A stretch of DNA of 64,000 nucleotides from Gallionella sp. (GCA_028710525.1 JAQTTY010000002.1:62001-126000); one strand, 5' to 3'. Positions 9,615 through 19,249 are shown, counted from the first letter of the stretch. Numbers and translations are program-made. Notes: generated by a model from the sequence alone, not told the origin.

Positions 9615-9965
9615 ATGAACGAAGAGATCATCGTAAGCAATGATGCGCAGATGAAGTCGCTTAAGAGCCTGACCATGGTGGTCTATATCTTGTACGCCTT
9701 GTCTTACTTCACCGGTATCACTGCTATCATCGGCATCATCATCAACTACGTGAAGAAGGATGATGTCGCGGGCACTTGGCTGGAGAGCCACTTCCGTTGG
9801 CAGATACGAACTTTTTGGTTCAGCCTGATGTGGGTGGTGATCGGCACGCTGACCTTTTTCTTGATCATCGGCATGGTGATTTTGTTCGCCAACTTTTGCT
9901 GGATCATCTACCGCATCGTCAAAGGTTGGCTCAACCTCAACGACAACAAACCGATGATTGTTTGA
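9615..9965 (+). CDS. small membrane protein, DUF4870-like
   Basis: 116 residues with about three hydrophobic segments (20-45, 70-100). The WLESHFRWQIRTFWFSL segment between helices is typical of DUF4870/YlzI-like small membrane proteins widespread in proteobacteria. Function is unknown. The start ATG has an AAGGAG site that overlaps the end of glnS, so it is probably translated from the glnS message. Confidence 0.8.
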   Translation: MNEEIIVSNDAQMKSLKSLTMVVYILYALSYFTGITAIIGIIINYVKKDDVAGTWLESHFRWQIRTFWFSLMWVVIGTLTFFLIIGMVILFANFCWIIYRIVKGWLNLNDNKPMIV

Positions 9966-10028
9966 ACTTGGCTGGTCATTGAAGAGCTTATGGGCGTAAG
10001 TCGAATAAAAGCTATATCGCTGTAGATT

Positions 10029-10120
10029 CCCTCCCCCTTGCAGGGGGAGGGTTTAGGGTGGGGGTAGAAATTTCCAATGCATACACCCCCATCCTAACCT
10101 TCCCCCTGACTGGGGGAAGG
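10029..10120. repeat. REP-like inverted doublet
   Basis: Two copies of one 36-37 base element face each other. The left copy (10029-10065) has a stem CCCTCCCCC/GGGGGAGGG, then TTTAGGGTGGGGGT. The right copy (10085-10120) is the same pattern on the other strand: stem CCTTCCCCC/GGGGGAAGG, then TTAGGATGGGGGT. A 19-base spacer separates them. This is the form of a bacterial interspersed mosaic element made of two REP units, and a single transcript could also fold as a large hairpin. Confidence 0.82.
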
Positions 10121-10171
10121 AACACACGCTCCCTACGTTATTGATGTATTTATTGCTGCAAAGGTTTCTTC

Positions 10172-11557
10172 ATGCTGAAAATCTACAACACGCTGGCGCG
10201 TGACAAGCAAGACTTCCAACCCCTGATCCCCAACACCGTGCGCATGTATGTGTGCGGTATGACGGTGTACGACCTATGCCATTTGGGTCATGCGCGCGTG
10301 ATGGTGGTGTTCGATATGGTGTACCGCTGGTTCAAGGCCAGCGGCTACGACATCACCTATGTACGCAACATCACCGATATCGACGACAAGATCATCAAGC
10401 GTGCTGCACAGAACGGTGAGTCCATTCATGCACTGACGCAACGCTTTATCGATGCGATGCACGAGGATGCTGATGCGCTAGGTGTTCAACGACCCGACCA
10501 CGAGCCACGTGCGACACAGTATGTGCAACAGATGTTGGACATGATTGCCAAGCTGGAAGCCCATGGTTTGGCGTATCAGTCCGAAGATGGCGATGTGAAC
10601 TACGCGGTGCGCAAGTTCGAGGGCTACGGCAAGTTGTCGGGTAAGTCTCTGGAAGATCTTCGTGCGGGTGAGCGTGTCGATGTCGCCGAAGGTAAGCATG
10701 ACCCGCTGGACTTTGTGTTGTGGAAACATGCCAAGCCGGACGAAGCGGCAGAAGTGCAATGGGATTCCAAATGGGGTAAGGGCCGCCCAGGTTGGCATAT
10801 CGAATGCTCGGCGATGGGCAGTGACTTGTTGGGTGAGCGTTTCGATATTCATGGTGGTGGCGCGGACTTGCAGTTCCCCCACCATGAAAACGAGATCGCC
10901 CAGAGTGAAGGTGCGCACCAGTGCCAGTATGTGAACTACTGGATGCACAACGGCTTCGTCAATGTGGACAAAGAAAAGATGTCCAAGAGTTTGGGCAACT
11001 TCTTCACCATACGAGAAGTGTTGAAGAAATATGATGCCGAAGTAGTGCGCTTCTTTATCCTGCGTGCCCACTACCGCAGCCCGCTGAATTACTCAGATGC
11101 GCATTTGGATGACGCCAAGGGTGCATTGACGCGGCTTTATACCGCGTTGAAAACTACCGGGGAAGTGGGAAGTGCAAAAGTGGGAGATTGGAACGAAGCC
11201 TACGCGCAGCGCTTCAAGGCCGCGATGGACGACGACTTCAATACCCCGGAAGCGGTGGCAGTGCTGTTCGATTTGGCAAATGAAGTGAACCGCACACAAT
11301 CGCCAGCGTCAGCTGCTCAATTAAAGGCATTGGCTGGCGTGTTGGGACTGTTGCAGCGTGATGCACAAGTATTTCTGCAAGGTGGCGTGGGTGAGGATGG
11401 CTTGGATGATGCAGCGATTGCAGCCCAAATTGCTGCACGTGTCGCCGCAAAATCTGCCAAGGACTATGCCGAAGCTGACCGTATCCGCAAAGCGTTGTTA
11501 GCTGATGGAATTGTTTTGGAAGATACGGCTGCTGGGACCTCTTGGCGGAGAGCTTAA
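10172..11557 (+). CDS. cysS: cysteine-tRNA ligase
   Basis: 461 residues, the same length as the E. coli enzyme. CysRS attaches cysteine to tRNA-Cys. HIGH appears as HLGH (37-40) and KMSKS as [10 protein letters not shown] (about 266). The zinc site is visible as C28, the Cys of [10 protein letters not shown] and the His/Glu of [12 protein letters not shown]. The stop codon overlaps the stop codon of the convergent pseudopilin gene within a TTAA, leaving no room for a terminator between them. Confidence 0.97.
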   Translation: MLKIYNTLARDKQDFQPLIPNTVRMYVCGMTVYDLCHLGHARVMVVFDMVYRWFKASGYDITYVRNITDIDDKIIKRAAQNGESIHALTQRFIDAMHEDADALGVQRPDHEPRATQYVQQMLDMIAKLEAHGLAYQSEDGDVNYAVRKFEGYGKLSGKSLEDLRAGERVDVAEGKHDPLDFVLWKHAKPDEAAEVQWDSKWGKGRPGWHIECSAMGSDLLGERFDIHGGGADLQFPHHENEIAQSEGAHQCQYVNYWMHNGFVNVDKEKMSKSLGNFFTIREVLKKYDAEVVRFFILRAHYRSPLNYSDAHLDDAKGALTRLYTALKTTGEVGSAKVGDWNEAYAQRFKAAMDDDFNTPEAVAVLFDLANEVNRTQSPASAAQLKALAGVLGLLQRDAQVFLQGGVGEDGLDDAAIAAQIAARVAAKSAKDYAEADRIRKALLADGIVLEDTAAGTSWRRA

Positions 11558-12321
11558 GGAAGTTGTCCTGCTGAAATCATGCGGTTGACCAGCACATTGG
11601 TTGACACCCATATCATGATGTCATCGAACTCACCGTTTGCTGCACTGCTAGGTGCATAAGGATGATTTACAAAGATAGGGTTGTTGCTGGTTAGCGCATT
11701 CGCAAGCTCATCTTTATTGGTATTTGGCGGAGTAGAGCTGCCATTTTTTCCCGTAGAGAAAATAATAGCCGGTACACCGTTAGGCGTAAGTGCGGAGTTC
11801 GCTACCGAACAGCTGTTGTTGCTACTACTAACGGTGGCACAAACCAAGAGTGTTGGGGCTAGACTTGTAATGCCGACCGTGCTCATTCCATTTATGGACG
11901 TAAAGACATTATTTACATTGGGTGTTGCTTTATCCCATGTGGTTACAACATAGCGTATTGGGTTACCCCAACTGTCTATGAGCAAGCCTTGATTGTTCAC
12001 AGTGCCGCTGAATCCTAGGGTTGCAGCTGGTACATAGCCATTATAGAAATTTGAACAGTTACCACCCCCAACAGGCTTTTCTTCACCATTACTTGCGGCG
12101 GTGGCAGGGCAAGGTAAACGTCCATTTGCCACTGCGTAGCCTATCAAGGCATCCTTGATTTCATCCAACTGTCGGCGTGTGTCATTAATCTGTTTTTGTT
12201 CTATTTGGCTAGAAATGGTGGGCAGTAATCCACCCAAGACTAAGGCTACAATCATTAAGACCATGGCGATCTCAATCAAAGTAAAACCGTGAGTTTTTTT
12301 ACATTGCATGGTCGTTTTCAT
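11554..12321 (-). CDS. type IV pilin-like protein (pseudopilin with Glu5)
   Basis: 255 residues from the ATG at 12319-12321, which overlaps the previous stop as ATGA. An earlier ATG (12348) would add nine residues. After a short basic leader comes [20 protein letters not shown]: a prepilin peptidase site, Glu at +5 and the hydrophobic helix. The following segment has [16 protein letters not shown], a motif shared in looser form with the larger pseudopilin upstream. It is bigger than common major pilins (about 150 residues). As the only Glu5-bearing pilin in the locus it is the best candidate for the fibre subunit, though it could be a minor pilin with the major one encoded elsewhere. Confidence 0.88.
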   Translation of the reverse strand: MKTTMQCKKTHGFTLIEIAMVLMIVALVLGGLLPTISSQIEQKQINDTRRQLDEIKDALIGYAVANGRLPCPATAASNGEEKPVGGGNCSNFYNGYVPAATLGFSGTVNNQGLLIDSWGNPIRYVVTTWDKATPNVNNVFTSINGMSTVGITSLAPTLLVCATVSSSNNSCSVANSALTPNGVPAIIFSTGKNGSSTPPNTNKDELANALTSNNPIFVNHPYAPSSAANGEFDDIMIWVSTNVLVNRMISAGQLP

Positions 12322-13883
12322 TTGCAGTTCACTCTTGCATCTAAGCACAGGACTAAATCGTTGACAGTCTTAAAATTAGTGTCACTTACTGAGTTGGTTG
12401 TGAAAGCATTGCTGGGATTGTTATGCACATTCGCACCTTCCAGATAAGTATTGGGCGCTGAAGGATTACGTACTTGAGTGCCTACTGGACTTCTCGCAGC
12501 GATTACCGCCGCACGATAATTTCCTTTGCCATTGATTGCTATCGGTGAAGTCGAACCTACTGAGGGGCCGTACTTTGGGTCGAGCTGATAGTAGATATAG
12601 TTGCGCCAGTCTGCCCAGTAACTGGTAGGGGAGGTAAACAACGTACAGCTTGCAGGCCAAGGAAAACTGGGGGGGAGTGCGTTCAGTGCTGCGAGTGTGC
12701 TATTCAGGTTGGTTTGTATGACATTGCCGAGTGGGTTGTTGAGGATATCGTTACAAGTAACATTTGCATCTTTTGCCTTGTCACCCGCCGACTTGGCTGG
12801 GCTGGTTACGGCGGAAGATATGGCGGGTGTGGTGGGCTGACTACTTCTTACTTGATCTGCGGCATTCTCCAAGGTGCTACCTGTTGATTTCAGAATCGAT
12901 TGGCTGCCAGTGTTGTTGACACAGTCGGTAACTGAAAATTGGAATGCATTGAGTGCGTTGAGAAAATTCTGTACATCACTGTCTGGTACGCTGTGTTTGG
13001 GTAGTCGACCAAATAATGTATTTTTCTTGCTGTAATAGAAAGAGACATCGGTAGGGTCGACGGCCCAAGGATATTTTGTACTATTCGATGCCGCGTAATT
13101 ATCTAGGCAAGCCTTTGCTTCGCGCGCGATGCGCATCTCCACTGGCTGTAAAAGTTGTTCACGAGTGATAATGAGCAACTGGTCATTGATTAGATTACTT
13201 GTTGGGGCACCAGCCTGATAGCTGGTGTTGAGTGTTGTAGCGTTACTGAAGTTTTTGTTATTACCTTCCAGATAATTGTTCGCGCACAGGCTGGTGGCAA
13301 TGGAACTTTTGGTTGTGGAGCAATAAGCAGTTTGTGTCGGCAAGCGACTTTGATTGGTTAGCGGACTACCAGCCGAAAATATTATGGCGACAGCGTTGTT
13401 GTTTGTTTGTGTACCTGTGATATTCAGCGTGCCTTCGGAGTCGCTGTTTATATGATTGGAGTTGTCATCACGAAAATTCGGCGATAACGCATACCAAAGT
13501 CGTTCGCCTTGCCCATCTCTAAGGTCGGGAAGATCTAGCGTCTTCCAAGGCAAGCGTCCGATATAGCTGGGGCAATCGTTGCCAACTAGGCTATCTGCGA
13601 TGCCGTCATCAGGCGTATTTAGTATCGGTGTAGTTGTGTTTGTAATTTGATCTGGGCACGGCAAACTGCCTGGTAAGTTTAGGTCGGTTGCGGCGCGTCC
13701 TATCAATGCCTCTTTCGCTTGCGCTAGCGCTGCAGTGGTTTTTTCCTGCCGTGAGATATTGATGGATGATGAGTTTAACGAACCGACCAATACTGCGGCG
13801 ATCCCCAGCACCATCACCACGACCATAATCAGCAACGCTGCACCGCGTTGCGTTCTATGGCTAGGGAGGGGGCGGTGCATCAT
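12318..13883 (-). CDS. large pseudopilin-like protein lacking Glu5 (GspK/PilX-like)
   Basis: 521 residues. The N-terminus RTQRG|AALLIMVVVMVLG looks like a prepilin leader and cleavage site, but the residue at +5 is Ile, not Glu. Loss of Glu5 is typical of GspK and some PilX-type tip pilins. A helix continues with ALIGRAA and then GSLPCPD, echoing the motif in the downstream pseudopilin. The remaining 430 residues are rich in Asn, Ser and Thr, with scattered cysteines that suggest disulfides, and match no domain I know. ATG codons at 13883 and 13880 are both possible starts; no strong ribosome site is visible. A tip or adhesin role is inference. Confidence 0.8.
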   Translation of the reverse strand: MMHRPLPSHRTQRGAALLIMVVVMVLGIAAVLVGSLNSSSINISRQEKTTAALAQAKEALIGRAATDLNLPGSLPCPDQITNTTTPILNTPDDGIADSLVGNDCPSYIGRLPWKTLDLPDLRDGQGERLWYALSPNFRDDNSNHINSDSEGTLNITGTQTNNNAVAIIFSAGSPLTNQSRLPTQTAYCSTTKSSIATSLCANNYLEGNNKNFSNATTLNTSYQAGAPTSNLINDQLLIITREQLLQPVEMRIAREAKACLDNYAASNSTKYPWAVDPTDVSFYYSKKNTLFGRLPKHSVPDSDVQNFLNALNAFQFSVTDCVNNTGSQSILKSTGSTLENAADQVRSSQPTTPAISSAVTSPAKSAGDKAKDANVTCNDILNNPLGNVIQTNLNSTLAALNALPPSFPWPASCTLFTSPTSYWADWRNYIYYQLDPKYGPSVGSTSPIAINGKGNYRAAVIAARSPVGTQVRNPSAPNTYLEGANVHNNPSNAFTTNSVSDTNFKTVNDLVLCLDARVNCK

Positions 13884-13888
13884 GATAG

Positions 13889-14245
13889 TCAGCGATCTTT
13901 GCCGCCCACTGATGTGACCTCTACTTTTTGCCCTACTTTTACAGTCACAGCTTGGGTTTGATTGGGGATGGATAGCGGGACGCTGGCTGGATTGCGCTCG
14001 TCACTTTTTCCGATCTTTTGCGGCACGCCATTGATCCATACAACGCGGCTACCGCCGTTCCTTTGCACGATGCCGTTGATGGTCAGACTGTCTGATGAGT
14101 TGCCGTCGCTCTCCTGAAACTTGCCGAAGTCGAATTGTTTACGTTGTTCAGGCGTAAAGAACAGGCGACCGAGTTGTTCGGCCTGAGCATGAGAAGTAAG
14201 CAACAGGTAGAGACTGAGTGCGCAGAGTTTGAGTAGTGTCTTCAT
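13889..14245 (-). CDS. exported PilP/MshK-like pilus assembly protein
   Basis: 118 residues from the ATG at 14243-14245, which overlaps the preceding stop as ATGA. A signal peptide (1-22) ends in SHAQAEQ. The mature part has LGRLFFTPEQRKQFDFG, then SLTINGIVQRNGGSRVVWINGVP, a two-strand repeat recalling the homology-region domain of PilP and GspC. Such proteins link the inner-membrane complex to the secretin. A 42-base longer reading frame exists but lacks a signal peptide at its start. Assignment rests mostly on position and general fold, not close similarity. Confidence 0.7.
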   Translation of the reverse strand: MKTLLKLCALSLYLLLTSHAQAEQLGRLFFTPEQRKQFDFGKFQESDGNSSDSLTINGIVQRNGGSRVVWINGVPQKIGKSDERNPASVPLSIPNQTQAVTVKVGQKVEVTSVGGKDR

Positions 14246-14844
14246 GGGGCACTCCTGTTCTTGAGGGTGATCCACCCGCCGCTGCATTCTGCATGGAGTT
14301 GAACCGCTACATTCTGGCTGTCACTGTTGGTTCGCACGATGTTGCACTCGTCCAATTGATACCATCCTTTGACCTGGGTGCGCAGTGCATCGAAGAAGTC
14401 TATCAGTTGGCCTTCATGCAGCAGATCGAGTTGCAATTTCATTTCGCTGTATTTGATGTCGAAGTTACCACTGTCTATCGGCATTTGTGGCGTGTAAGTT
14501 TTTTGCGGGCCGATGTTGTAGTGCATATCGACGACTAAGGCTTGCTGGCGCAATCGCTCCAAGCTTTCCACCCAATCCAACCTAGGTTCGTTACCAATCA
14601 GATTACGATCCAAGGAGGCAGTATATTCATCCTGATACTTGAAGAGGTTCTCGTAATCCCATCTAGCATTGTTGAGCTCATTCTGCGCGGTGCTTAATCT
14701 TTGCTGTGCAGCATTCCAGTTTCTTTCGGCGATACTGGCCTGTCGGTCACTAAAGTAGATCAGTAACAGGCTGCAGCATATCGCAATGATCAGCGTGATC
14801 AAGCTGCTGCGCATCACACCAAAATCGCTCTTAGTGATTTTCAT
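14242..14844 (-). CDS. PilO/MshJ-like inner-membrane pilus assembly protein
   Basis: 200 residues from the ATG at 14842-14844, which overlaps the preceding stop as ATGA. One membrane helix (about 12-31) is followed by a coiled-coil region (about 38-90, AERNWNAAQQRLSTAQNELN) and a ferredoxin-like C-terminal domain (MKLQLDLLHEGQLIDFFDAL). This is the layout of PilO and GspM. It would pair with the PilMN-like protein encoded just upstream to align the ATPase and the secretin. Confidence 0.78.
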   Translation of the reverse strand: MKITKSDFGVMRSSLITLIIAICCSLLLIYFSDRQASIAERNWNAAQQRLSTAQNELNNARWDYENLFKYQDEYTASLDRNLIGNEPRLDWVESLERLRQQALVVDMHYNIGPQKTYTPQMPIDSGNFDIKYSEMKLQLDLLHEGQLIDFFDALRTQVKGWYQLDECNIVRTNSDSQNVAVQLHAECSGGWITLKNRSAP

Positions 14845-16337
14845 GCTGCAGGCCTCCATACCAATTTCAACGCGATGTTGCGACCATTGTCCTGGTTATC
14901 CTGCAGGCTGGATAAGCTGCCCTGCGGACTGAAATCCAATGGACGATTGGTGATCGTCACTTGGTAACCCAGCTTTTCTAGGGCGTACTTAAATTGGTCC
15001 AGATACTCCATCGATGCACGGGTGCTGGTAAAGCCGTTGTCCAGATGTGCTTTAAGCGTCAGTACTTGGGCCGGTACTGTTGCGTCGGTGTTAGGTGCGA
15101 CGGGTTCTGTGGCACTGGTCTTCCAGTCCAGCCCATCCAGTTCGACCTTGTTGAATTTGCTCAGCGCTAGACTCAATGGCGTGATGAACTCTTGTGGGGT
15201 GCTGGAACGCTCCAGTAGCGTATGCAAAGTGGTGACCGCTGCTTTGATATCGCTAGGTGAGACCTGTGTCTTGGGCAATGCTCTTAGGATATGGTCTTTT
15301 TCCGCTGTTATCCGTTGCGCCTGCTCTAAAACGGCATCGACTGCGCTCTGATCCGGGGTGTTATCGAGTTGCGTTACTTGGAGTGCCCAGATGAGGCTGC
15401 CCGCGAACAGCGCACCACTGAACCAAAGCAGGGCGCGGCGTAGCTGCCATAACGTAAAGTAACGGGTATGTTCAGCATTGCCGTATTGAGTTTTGGGCTG
15501 CTTAGCCGCCAATTGTTGTAAGAAGACATGATTGGCATCGGAGTCTCTGGTCTGTGCGTCGCTGCCCAGTTTCTTGGCTAGCGTGGCAAGATCCACGAAG
15601 TCGTAGCGCATGTCTTCGCTGCGCGGCAAGCGGGTCTGCAACTCGATTAGGTCGTTGCTATGACCGACGATACGTACATCTAGTACCTGTCCCGCAGGCA
15701 ATAAGCTGAGACTCTTAAGGTATTGGTAAGTACGCCCTAACTCTTCGGCGACCGCATCCTGAAAGTTGAGTCCTTTGGTGATAGGGGTAAGGCGGGATAT
15801 CTGCAAGCGGTGTGAACTGAAGTAGGTCTCGCGCAAGCCCGCGAACTTGTTCCATGTGATGAGCAATAGGTGGCTAGACGGATGGTCTTGTATCAAAGGC
15901 AGGCTGATCTGCGGTACTGAGTAGATGCCTGCCAGCGGCACCTTGTGTGCGAGCAGTATGTCTACCCAAGGCGTCACTAGGCTGGGATTGGTCAATGCGG
16001 AGAACAACATCTCGTCGTCACGCCTGCCAGTGCTTTGACGTTGTAGCACTGTCGCTTGTTGGAAAGGGGTGCCACGATAGAACTGGTCAAACTTGCGCTT
16101 GATTAGGGCGCTATGGTTGCTACCGGTCAGATGCGGGGTGACTTCTAGGCGGAAGTCTTCTTCGATGAGGTCGGTGAGTAGGTAGGTCGGGCATTTAATG
16201 TGCCTGAGGAAATCAGCAAAGTCAGCCCTGTCATCGGCCGAGTCGCCAAATTCGCGCCGTTCCACAATCTTGCCGCCCATGATGTGCTGTGCGTGCAGAT
16301 GGTTGGTGCTAAGTAGCAGTAGTAGACAGTTCTTCAT
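14841..16337 (-). CDS. PilM-PilN/GspL-like fusion protein of the pilus locus
   Basis: 498 residues. The N-terminal 295 residues look like a divergent actin-like (PilM/GspL cytoplasmic) domain with no clear ATP site. A single membrane helix lies at about 302-321 (LLWFSGALFAGSLIWALQV). A periplasmic coiled coil and a ferredoxin-like domain (about 330-498) recall PilN. Similar proteins in betaproteobacterial MSHA-type loci are usually left hypothetical. The ATG overlaps the platform-protein stop (TGATG). The order platform, PilMN-, PilO-, PilP-like matches the expected assembly complex. Confidence 0.75.
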   Translation of the reverse strand: MKNCLLLLLSTNHLHAQHIMGGKIVERREFGDSADDRADFADFLRHIKCPTYLLTDLIEEDFRLEVTPHLTGSNHSALIKRKFDQFYRGTPFQQATVLQRQSTGRRDDEMLFSALTNPSLVTPWVDILLAHKVPLAGIYSVPQISLPLIQDHPSSHLLLITWNKFAGLRETYFSSHRLQISRLTPITKGLNFQDAVAEELGRTYQYLKSLSLLPAGQVLDVRIVGHSNDLIELQTRLPRSEDMRYDFVDLATLAKKLGSDAQTRDSDANHVFLQQLAAKQPKTQYGNAEHTRYFTLWQLRRALLWFSGALFAGSLIWALQVTQLDNTPDQSAVDAVLEQAQRITAEKDHILRALPKTQVSPSDIKAAVTTLHTLLERSSTPQEFITPLSLALSKFNKVELDGLDWKTSATEPVAPNTDATVPAQVLTLKAHLDNGFTSTRASMEYLDQFKYALEKLGYQVTITNRPLDFSPQGSLSSLQDNQDNGRNIALKLVWRPAA

Positions 16338-17539
16338 CAGAATTTCACCTTGCCTATGATGTCGTAGATAGGTGAGAGTACCGAAAGCATGACCCAGCCC
16401 AGTATGGCACCTAATATGATGGTCATGGCGGGCTCTATCATGACCTGTACCTTTTTGATCGACTCGCGTACATCTCTGTCATAAAAGTAGCTGACATTCA
16501 GTAATGCCTTATCTAGAGAGCCGGTGGCTTCTCCCACCTTGAGCATACGTATCACCAGCGGAGGGAACATATGGGTGTTCTGGAAGCTTTGGGTCAGGTT
16601 CTTGCCTGATTCTATCTCTTGGGCCACCTCGTCCAATGAACGTGCAACGGCCAAATTGTTCACCACGTCGCGTGAGTTGTGGATGCAATCCAAGATGCTG
16701 ATGCCCGAACCGTACATCATGGCGAAAGTGTTGGCGAAGCGCGCCAAAATGATCTTGCGCAGGATAGGTCCTATCACCCACATATTTAATTTGAAGCGAT
16801 CGAAACGCAGCCGCATCTCATCGCTGGAGTTGACCAAGAGTGTGATAACGATAGGTGTCAGGATGGGGAGGGCGATAACTACATACCAGTAGTTAACGAA
16901 GAATCCTGAAGTCGCCAGCAGCATGCGTGTCTGGATAGGAATCTCTTGCCCCATGCCCTTGATGAAGCTGACCAGCTGCGGGACCAGATAGATCATCAAG
17001 AAGATGGTGATGCCCAATACGATGGTGCCTACAAAGGCGGGATACATGAGGATGGTCTTGGTATGCGAGGCCATCTCATCCTGCCACTTGAGTGATTCTG
17101 TGATGTGTTCGAATACTTCGGGTAAACGGCCGCTCTCTTCGCCAGCGTAAGTCAGACTGACGAATATCTTGTCGAAGGCATCTGGATGCTGGGCCATAGC
17201 TTGGGATAGTTTTTTCCCGTTCTCTATGGATTCGACTAGGTTTGCGATGACTTCACGGAAGCGTTCTTCCGTCATGGTGTCACGCAGATCGCCTAGACAT
17301 TCCAGCAAAGGCACACCTGCACGAGAGAGTTGCTCAAGGTTGAAGAAGAAGGTAATTAGTTCGGCGCGTTTGATCTTGCGTCGCTGTCCGCCCCCGCTGC
17401 TACTTTCTATTTTGGCATCGACTAAATCGAGTCCGCCGCGCTTAAGTCGGAATTCCAAGTCCACCAGATTGGCCGCATCTTGCAGCCCTTTGGTGGACTG
17501 GCCCCCCTGATTGATGGCGCGATAGGCGTACATGACCAT
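16337..17539 (-). CDS. mshG: GspF/PilC/MshG-type inner-membrane platform protein
   Basis: 400 residues with two GspF domains, each helical and followed by membrane segments. Visible landmarks are FFFNLEQLSRAGVPLLECLG and RFANTFAMMYGSGISILDC, the paired family motifs. It forms the membrane base on which the ATPase turns to add pilins. One base separates it from the ATPase stop; an ATG two codons further in is an alternative start. The mshG name follows operon position and similarity of type. Confidence 0.9.
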   Translation of the reverse strand: MVMYAYRAINQGGQSTKGLQDAANLVDLEFRLKRGGLDLVDAKIESSSGGGQRRKIKRAELITFFFNLEQLSRAGVPLLECLGDLRDTMTEERFREVIANLVESIENGKKLSQAMAQHPDAFDKIFVSLTYAGEESGRLPEVFEHITESLKWQDEMASHTKTILMYPAFVGTIVLGITIFLMIYLVPQLVSFIKGMGQEIPIQTRMLLATSGFFVNYWYVVIALPILTPIVITLLVNSSDEMRLRFDRFKLNMWVIGPILRKIILARFANTFAMMYGSGISILDCIHNSRDVVNNLAVARSLDEVAQEIESGKNLTQSFQNTHMFPPLVIRMLKVGEATGSLDKALLNVSYFYDRDVRESIKKVQVMIEPAMTIILGAILGWVMLSVLSPIYDIIGKVKF

Positions 17540-17540
17540 A

Positions 17541-19244
17541 TCAGCTGACCCGATCTGTTAAGTCGACCACGCGACTGACTTCTGCCAACGAGGTGAGGCC
17601 TTGTTGAATACGCCTTATGCCGTCCACGGCCAGCGGACTGAATCCTTTGGCAAGGGCCAACTCGCGTATCTGCCGTGTGCTGGCGCGACGGGAAACCAGA
17701 TCGTCGAGGTCGTAGTCCATCTTGAGCAGCTCCATGATTGCCATACGGCCTTTATAGCCTTGATGGTTGCAGGCTTCGCAACCTGCGGCACGATAGAGTG
17801 TGACGTCTTGATGTAGCGGGATGCTCAGCAACTTGCGCTCCATCGCATCTGGTACATAGGGATATTTGCACTCTTTGCACAGCACGCGCACCAAGCGCTG
17901 CGCGATGATGCCGATGATGTTGCCGGCCATGATGTCGGGCAGGATGCCGATGTCCAGCAGGCGCGGAATCGCGCCTATCGCCGAATTGGTATGCAGGGTG
18001 GAATAAACTTGGTGGCCCGTCATCGCGGCGCGGAAGGCCATCTCGGCGGTGGGATGGTCACGTATCTCACCGACTAAAATGATGTCCGGATCCTGACGCA
18101 TCATAGAGCGGATACCGGTCGCAAAATCCAGCTTAGCCGACTCGTTGATTGAGGTCTGACGTATCAAAGAGATTGGGTACTCAACCGGATCTTCTAAGGT
18201 CATGATGTTCACGGATTCCGTGTTCACATGGTTCAACACCGAATATAGGGTGGTAGTCTTGCCGCTACCGGTAGGGCCGGTGACCAACACGATGCCCTCG
18301 GGCTTGGCGATGATCATCTTAAGCGTGTTCAGTGCGCGCTCATCTAGGCCGGTCTGAGTCAGCGGAACGATGCCCTTCTGTCTATCCAGAATACGCAGCA
18401 CGAAGTTTTCGCCGTGCGTGGTGGGATGCGAGGCGACACGAAAATCGATAGGGCGGCCGGACAGGCGCAAGGAGATACGACCATCCTGAGGCGCGCGGGT
18501 TTCGGCGATGTTCATACCGCTCATCACCTTCATACGCACCACCATGGCGGGCCAGAAACTCTTGTGTAGGCTGCGCATCTGGCGCAACACGCCGTCTATA
18601 CGGTATCGGATGCGCAGGAAGCTACTCTCTGGTTCGAAGTGGATATCGGAAGCGCCACGCTGTACCGCTTCGGTGAGTAGCGCATCGATGAGTCGCACCA
18701 CAGGCTGGCTGAATTCGTTCACGCCGGACTGCAGGGTCTGGTATTCCATTTCGCCCGGCTCGATCTCGTGCAAGATACCGTCGATGGATAGCTCGAAACC
18801 GTAGTACTGGTCTATACCGCGCAGGATGTCCGATTCGCTGGCCAACTGGGTGATGAGGTGGTACTCATCCTTGAGTAGTGCACGTAACTGATCCAGCGCG
18901 ATGATGTTGTCTGGGTCGGCGATGACGATGGTCAGAACGCGACCGGGCTTGTCTACCGATAAGGGCAGCAACTGGTAACGACGTGCCACATCCTTGGGTA
19001 TCAGTGCCAGTGCGGCTGGGTCGACGATGACGGTGGACAGATCCACGCTCTCTTGACCAAGATTTTCAGATAAGACATCGCGTATGGTGGCTTCGGACAA
19101 GAAACCCAAACGCACCAGCAAACGGCCCAATGGTTGATGCGTATTGCCCTGCTCTTGCATGGCAATACGCAATTGATCCTCGCTGATCACGCCCTTGGCG
19201 ACCAGCATGTTGCCCAATGGTTGTTGGAGTTGGTTGTCTGCCAT
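17541..19244 (-). CDS. mshE: GspE/PilB/MshE-type extension ATPase
   Basis: 567 residues. This hexameric ATPase powers pilin polymerisation. Walker A GPTGSGKT is at 323-330, the aspartate box and Walker B segment DPDIILVGEIRD follow, and four cysteines of a zinc knuckle (CKEC and CEAC) close the domain. The N-terminal 50 residues hold two tandem repeats of the MshEN type (PLGNMLVAKGVIS and PLGRLLVRLGFLS), the motif that binds cyclic di-GMP in Vibrio MshE. Here Pro stands where Arg or Lys usually begins the motif, so binding is plausible but unproven. Confidence 0.93.
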   Translation of the reverse strand: MADNQLQQPLGNMLVAKGVISEDQLRIAMQEQGNTHQPLGRLLVRLGFLSEATIRDVLSENLGQESVDLSTVIVDPAALALIPKDVARRYQLLPLSVDKPGRVLTIVIADPDNIIALDQLRALLKDEYHLITQLASESDILRGIDQYYGFELSIDGILHEIEPGEMEYQTLQSGVNEFSQPVVRLIDALLTEAVQRGASDIHFEPESSFLRIRYRIDGVLRQMRSLHKSFWPAMVVRMKVMSGMNIAETRAPQDGRISLRLSGRPIDFRVASHPTTHGENFVLRILDRQKGIVPLTQTGLDERALNTLKMIIAKPEGIVLVTGPTGSGKTTTLYSVLNHVNTESVNIMTLEDPVEYPISLIRQTSINESAKLDFATGIRSMMRQDPDIILVGEIRDHPTAEMAFRAAMTGHQVYSTLHTNSAIGAIPRLLDIGILPDIMAGNIIGIIAQRLVRVLCKECKYPYVPDAMERKLLSIPLHQDVTLYRAAGCEACNHQGYKGRMAIMELLKMDYDLDDLVSRRASTRQIRELALAKGFSPLAVDGIRRIQQGLTSLAEVSRVVDLTDRVS

Positions 19245-19249
19245 ATTCC

